Positions 4,811-6,350 of a DNA stretch of 6,350 nt are shown piece after piece. The first letter of the stretch is position 1, and each line of letters starts with the position of its first letter. The DNA is from JAGQTE01 sp964648005 (lineage in GTDB: Bacteria > Actinomycetota > Acidimicrobiia > Acidimicrobiales > Acidimicrobilacustridaceae): contig CAZYKR010000256.1 in NCBI GenBank assembly GCA_964648005.1, positions 1 through 6,350 on the forward strand, written 5' to 3'. The notes beneath the pieces are model-generated. The model searched no databases. It had not been told where the DNA came from and was given only the letters and a program-made list of their open reading frames with translations. Made by a program: the position numbers and the translations under genes.

Positions 4811-5779
4811 TCAGCCGGCGGCGGCGGATGCCAGGCGGCGGCTGAGGGCGCCGAGGGCGGCCGTCACCTCGGGATCGTCCTCGACGTGGACCGGGTAGCG
4901 CGAGGCGAGGGCGCAGACGTTGGCGAGCACCCAGTCGAGCTGCTCGCCTCGTACGGTCACCCGGCAGTGCGCAGCGTCGACGGCGACGGCGGCGTCGGCC
5001 AGCCACGGCTGCTCGGTCGCCACCACCGGCAGCGGGGCGTCGACGAGCACCGTCGTGGTGCGCGCCCGCGACGCCGAGCGGATGGACCGGGCGACGAAGG
5101 CGGCGGCGTCATCGCCGGGGATCGTGCGCGGCGTGAACCGCACGCCGGCCAGGCGCACGTCGTGCAGCCGATCGACGCGGAAGGTGCGCCAATCGTCGCG
5201 GCGGCAGTCCCAGCACACGAGATACCAGGTGCGACCGCTTACGACGAGCTGATGTGGCTGCACGAGCCGATCGGAGTCGGCGCCATCGCGGCTGCGATAG
5301 GCGAAGCGGACCTCCTCGTGGTCGCGACAGGCCTGGGCCAGCGTCGCCAGGGCATCGGCATCGAGCGAGGCTGCCGGCGTGCCCCAGGTGAGCACGGCGG
5401 TGTTGGTCACGAGTGCCCGCACCCGCCGGCGCAGCCGGTCGGGCAGGACCTGCTCGAGCTTGAGCAGGACCCGCAGCACCGTGTCGTCGATGCCGGGGAG
5501 GCCCCCCGCCGTCGCCGAGCGCAACCCCACCGCCACCGCGACCGCCTCGTCGTCGTCGAGCAGCAGCGGGGGCAGGTGGGCGCCGGCGGCGAGCCGGTAC
5601 CCACCCTCGACTCCCGGCAGCGCATCCACCGGGTAGCCGAGGGTGCGGAGCCGGTCGACGTCTCGGCGCACGGTGCGCTCGCTCACCCCGAGGCGCGTCG
5701 CCAGGTCGCTGCCTCGCCAGTGCTGATGCGTCTGCAGCAGCGACAGCAGCTGCAGCACCCGCTCGGTCGGCCCCGCCAC
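4811..5779 (-). CDS. WYL-domain transcriptional regulator with N-terminal HTH
   Basis: Cytosolic DNA-binding regulator of 322 residues, full length for this family. The N-terminal winged helix-turn-helix covers about 5-63, with SDLATRLGVSERTVRRDVDRL (24-44) as the HTH and GGYRLAAG (59-66) as the wing. HLPPLLLDDDEAVAVAVGL (68-86) is the typical linker after the HTH. The WYL domain covers about 140-215. The name-giving W185-Y186-L187 sits in VVSGRTWYLVCWDCRRDDWRTF, followed by FRVDRLHDVRL (200-210), the Arg-rich ligand-binding sheet. A WCX-type C-terminal extension covers about 240-317. WYL domains are thought to sense nucleic acids or small ligands. The start is GTG at 5779, only 7 bp after the permease stop, with no proper ribosome site, so translational coupling is likely. 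Its target is probably its own operon, including the exporter, by inference from position. Confidence 0.92.
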   Translation of the reverse strand: MAGPTERVLQLLSLLQTHQHWRGSDLATRLGVSERTVRRDVDRLRTLGYPVDALPGVEGGYRLAAGAHLPPLLLDDDEAVAVAVGLRSATAGGLPGIDDTVLRVLLKLEQVLPDRLRRRVRALVTNTAVLTWGTPAASLDADALATLAQACRDHEEVRFAYRSRDGADSDRLVQPHQLVVSGRTWYLVCWDCRRDDWRTFRVDRLHDVRLAGVRFTPRTIPGDDAAAFVARSIRSASRARTTTVLVDAPLPVVATEQPWLADAAVAVDAAHCRVTVRGEQLDWVLANVCALASRYPVHVEDDPEVTAALGALSRRLASAAAG

Positions 5780-5786
5780 GGCGCCG

Positions 5787-6350
5787 CTACTTCTTGCCCG
5801 AGCGCTTGTAGCGGCGAACCGACAGCGGCGCGAAGACCAGGATCGTGCCGGCGATCCAGATCAGGGTGTAGGCGATGGGGTTCTGCAGCGACCAGACGTC
5901 CGGAGCGCTGACCTCAGGCGGGATGTTGCCGAACAGCTCGCGCGCCGCCTGGGTGACGGACGAGACCGGGTTCCACTCGGCGAACGTTTGCAGCGGCTCG
6001 GGCAGGTCCTCGATCGGCACGAAGGTGTTGGCCACGAACGTGAGCGGGAAGATGACCATGAACGACGCGTTGTTGATCACCTCGGGGCTCGGCACCAGCA
6101 GGGCGATGTAGGCCATGACCCACGACAGCGCGTAGGCGAACAGCAACAGCAGCACGAAACCGGCGATGGCCTCGCCGATCGAGCCGCGGATGCGCCATCC
6201 CACCAGGAACCCGGTGATCCCCATGATGAAGATCGACAACATGTTGTAGGACACGTCGCTGGCCGTGCGGCCAGCGAGCACGGCCGAGCGGGACATCGGC
6301 AGCGACCGGAAGCGGTCGATGATGCCCTTCTGCATGTCCTCGGCGATGCC
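5787..6350 (-). CDS. DrrB-type ABC-2 transporter permease, C-terminal 187 residues (5' end beyond window)
   Basis: Membrane subunit of an ABC exporter, the kind that pairs with a DrrA-like ATPase to move drugs, lipids or polyketides out of the cell. The frame is open to the right edge, so the start and about 60-100 N-terminal residues are missing. Visible residue 1 is the Gly at 6350. GIAEDMQKGIIDRFRSLPMSRSAVL (1-25) is the conserved cytoplasmic loop of the DrrB family. Membrane segments follow at about 35-51, 60-84, 92-111 and 159-176. FPLTFVANTFVPIEDLPEPLQ and FAEWNPVSSVTQAARELFG (101-141) form the characteristic ABC-2 signature. The C-terminus RRYKRSGKK is basic and cytoplasmic. The ATPase gene would be expected beyond the edge, upstream. 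The WYL regulator follows after 7 bp, so the two are probably one transcript. Substrate is unknown. Confidence 0.93.
   Translation of the reverse strand, partial: GIAEDMQKGIIDRFRSLPMSRSAVLAGRTASDVSYNMLSIFIMGITGFLVGWRIRGSIGEAIAGFVLLLLFAYALSWVMAYIALLVPSPEVINNASFMVIFPLTFVANTFVPIEDLPEPLQTFAEWNPVSSVTQAARELFGNIPPEVSAPDVWSLQNPIAYTLIWIAGTILVFAPLSVRRYKRSGKK

Noticed and set aside
4886..5911. 341-codon plus-strand open frame across the WYL regulator
   Set aside because: It is antisense to a protein with clear HTH and WYL motifs, and shows typical GC-rich shadow composition.

Overview
The window is very GC-rich, has strong GC bias at third codon positions, little intergenic space, and frequent GTG starts with weak or absent Shine-Dalgarno sites. 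This fits a high-GC actinobacterium. A cytochrome P450, a WYL regulator with a DrrB-type exporter, and a probable leaderless promoter would suit an Acidimicrobiia-like environmental lineage, but that placement is inference and no ribosomal or marker gene is present.

Layout. From the left edge to 2078 everything reads on the minus strand: the N-terminal 245 residues of a cytochrome P450 (edge to 735), then a 408-residue CPA2-type cation:proton antiporter (852-2078) upstream of it. A 123-bp divergent region (2079-2201) holds a promoter candidate and two dyads. It separates the antiporter from a plus-strand pair: an ATP-grasp ligase-like protein of unknown substrate (2202-3371) and a two-domain GNAT acetyltransferase of the YitH type (3611-4531). 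The minus strand resumes with a WYL-domain regulator (4811-5779), which lies 7 bp downstream of a DrrB-like ABC-2 permease running off the right edge (5787-6350).

The two largest intergenic gaps (3372-3610 and 4532-4810) flank the acetyltransferase gene. They carry two diverged copies, in the same orientation, of one roughly 80-bp structured repeat. Each copy can form a hairpin around GCAGAT/ATCTGC. The second gap also has a 16-bp tandem repeat, and the first has four copies of CGGTCGT plus a leaderless promoter candidate. These paired elements are the least explained signal in the window. I see no phage, CRISPR, toxin-antitoxin or defence system, and no RNA gene of a known family.

Functionally, the ABC permease and WYL regulator look like one export-plus-control operon. 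The ATP-grasp and GNAT genes could modify a shared small molecule, but nothing in the sequence names the substrate. The antiporter and P450 are probably separate housekeeping and accessory functions. No gene-free stretch exceeds 300 bases.
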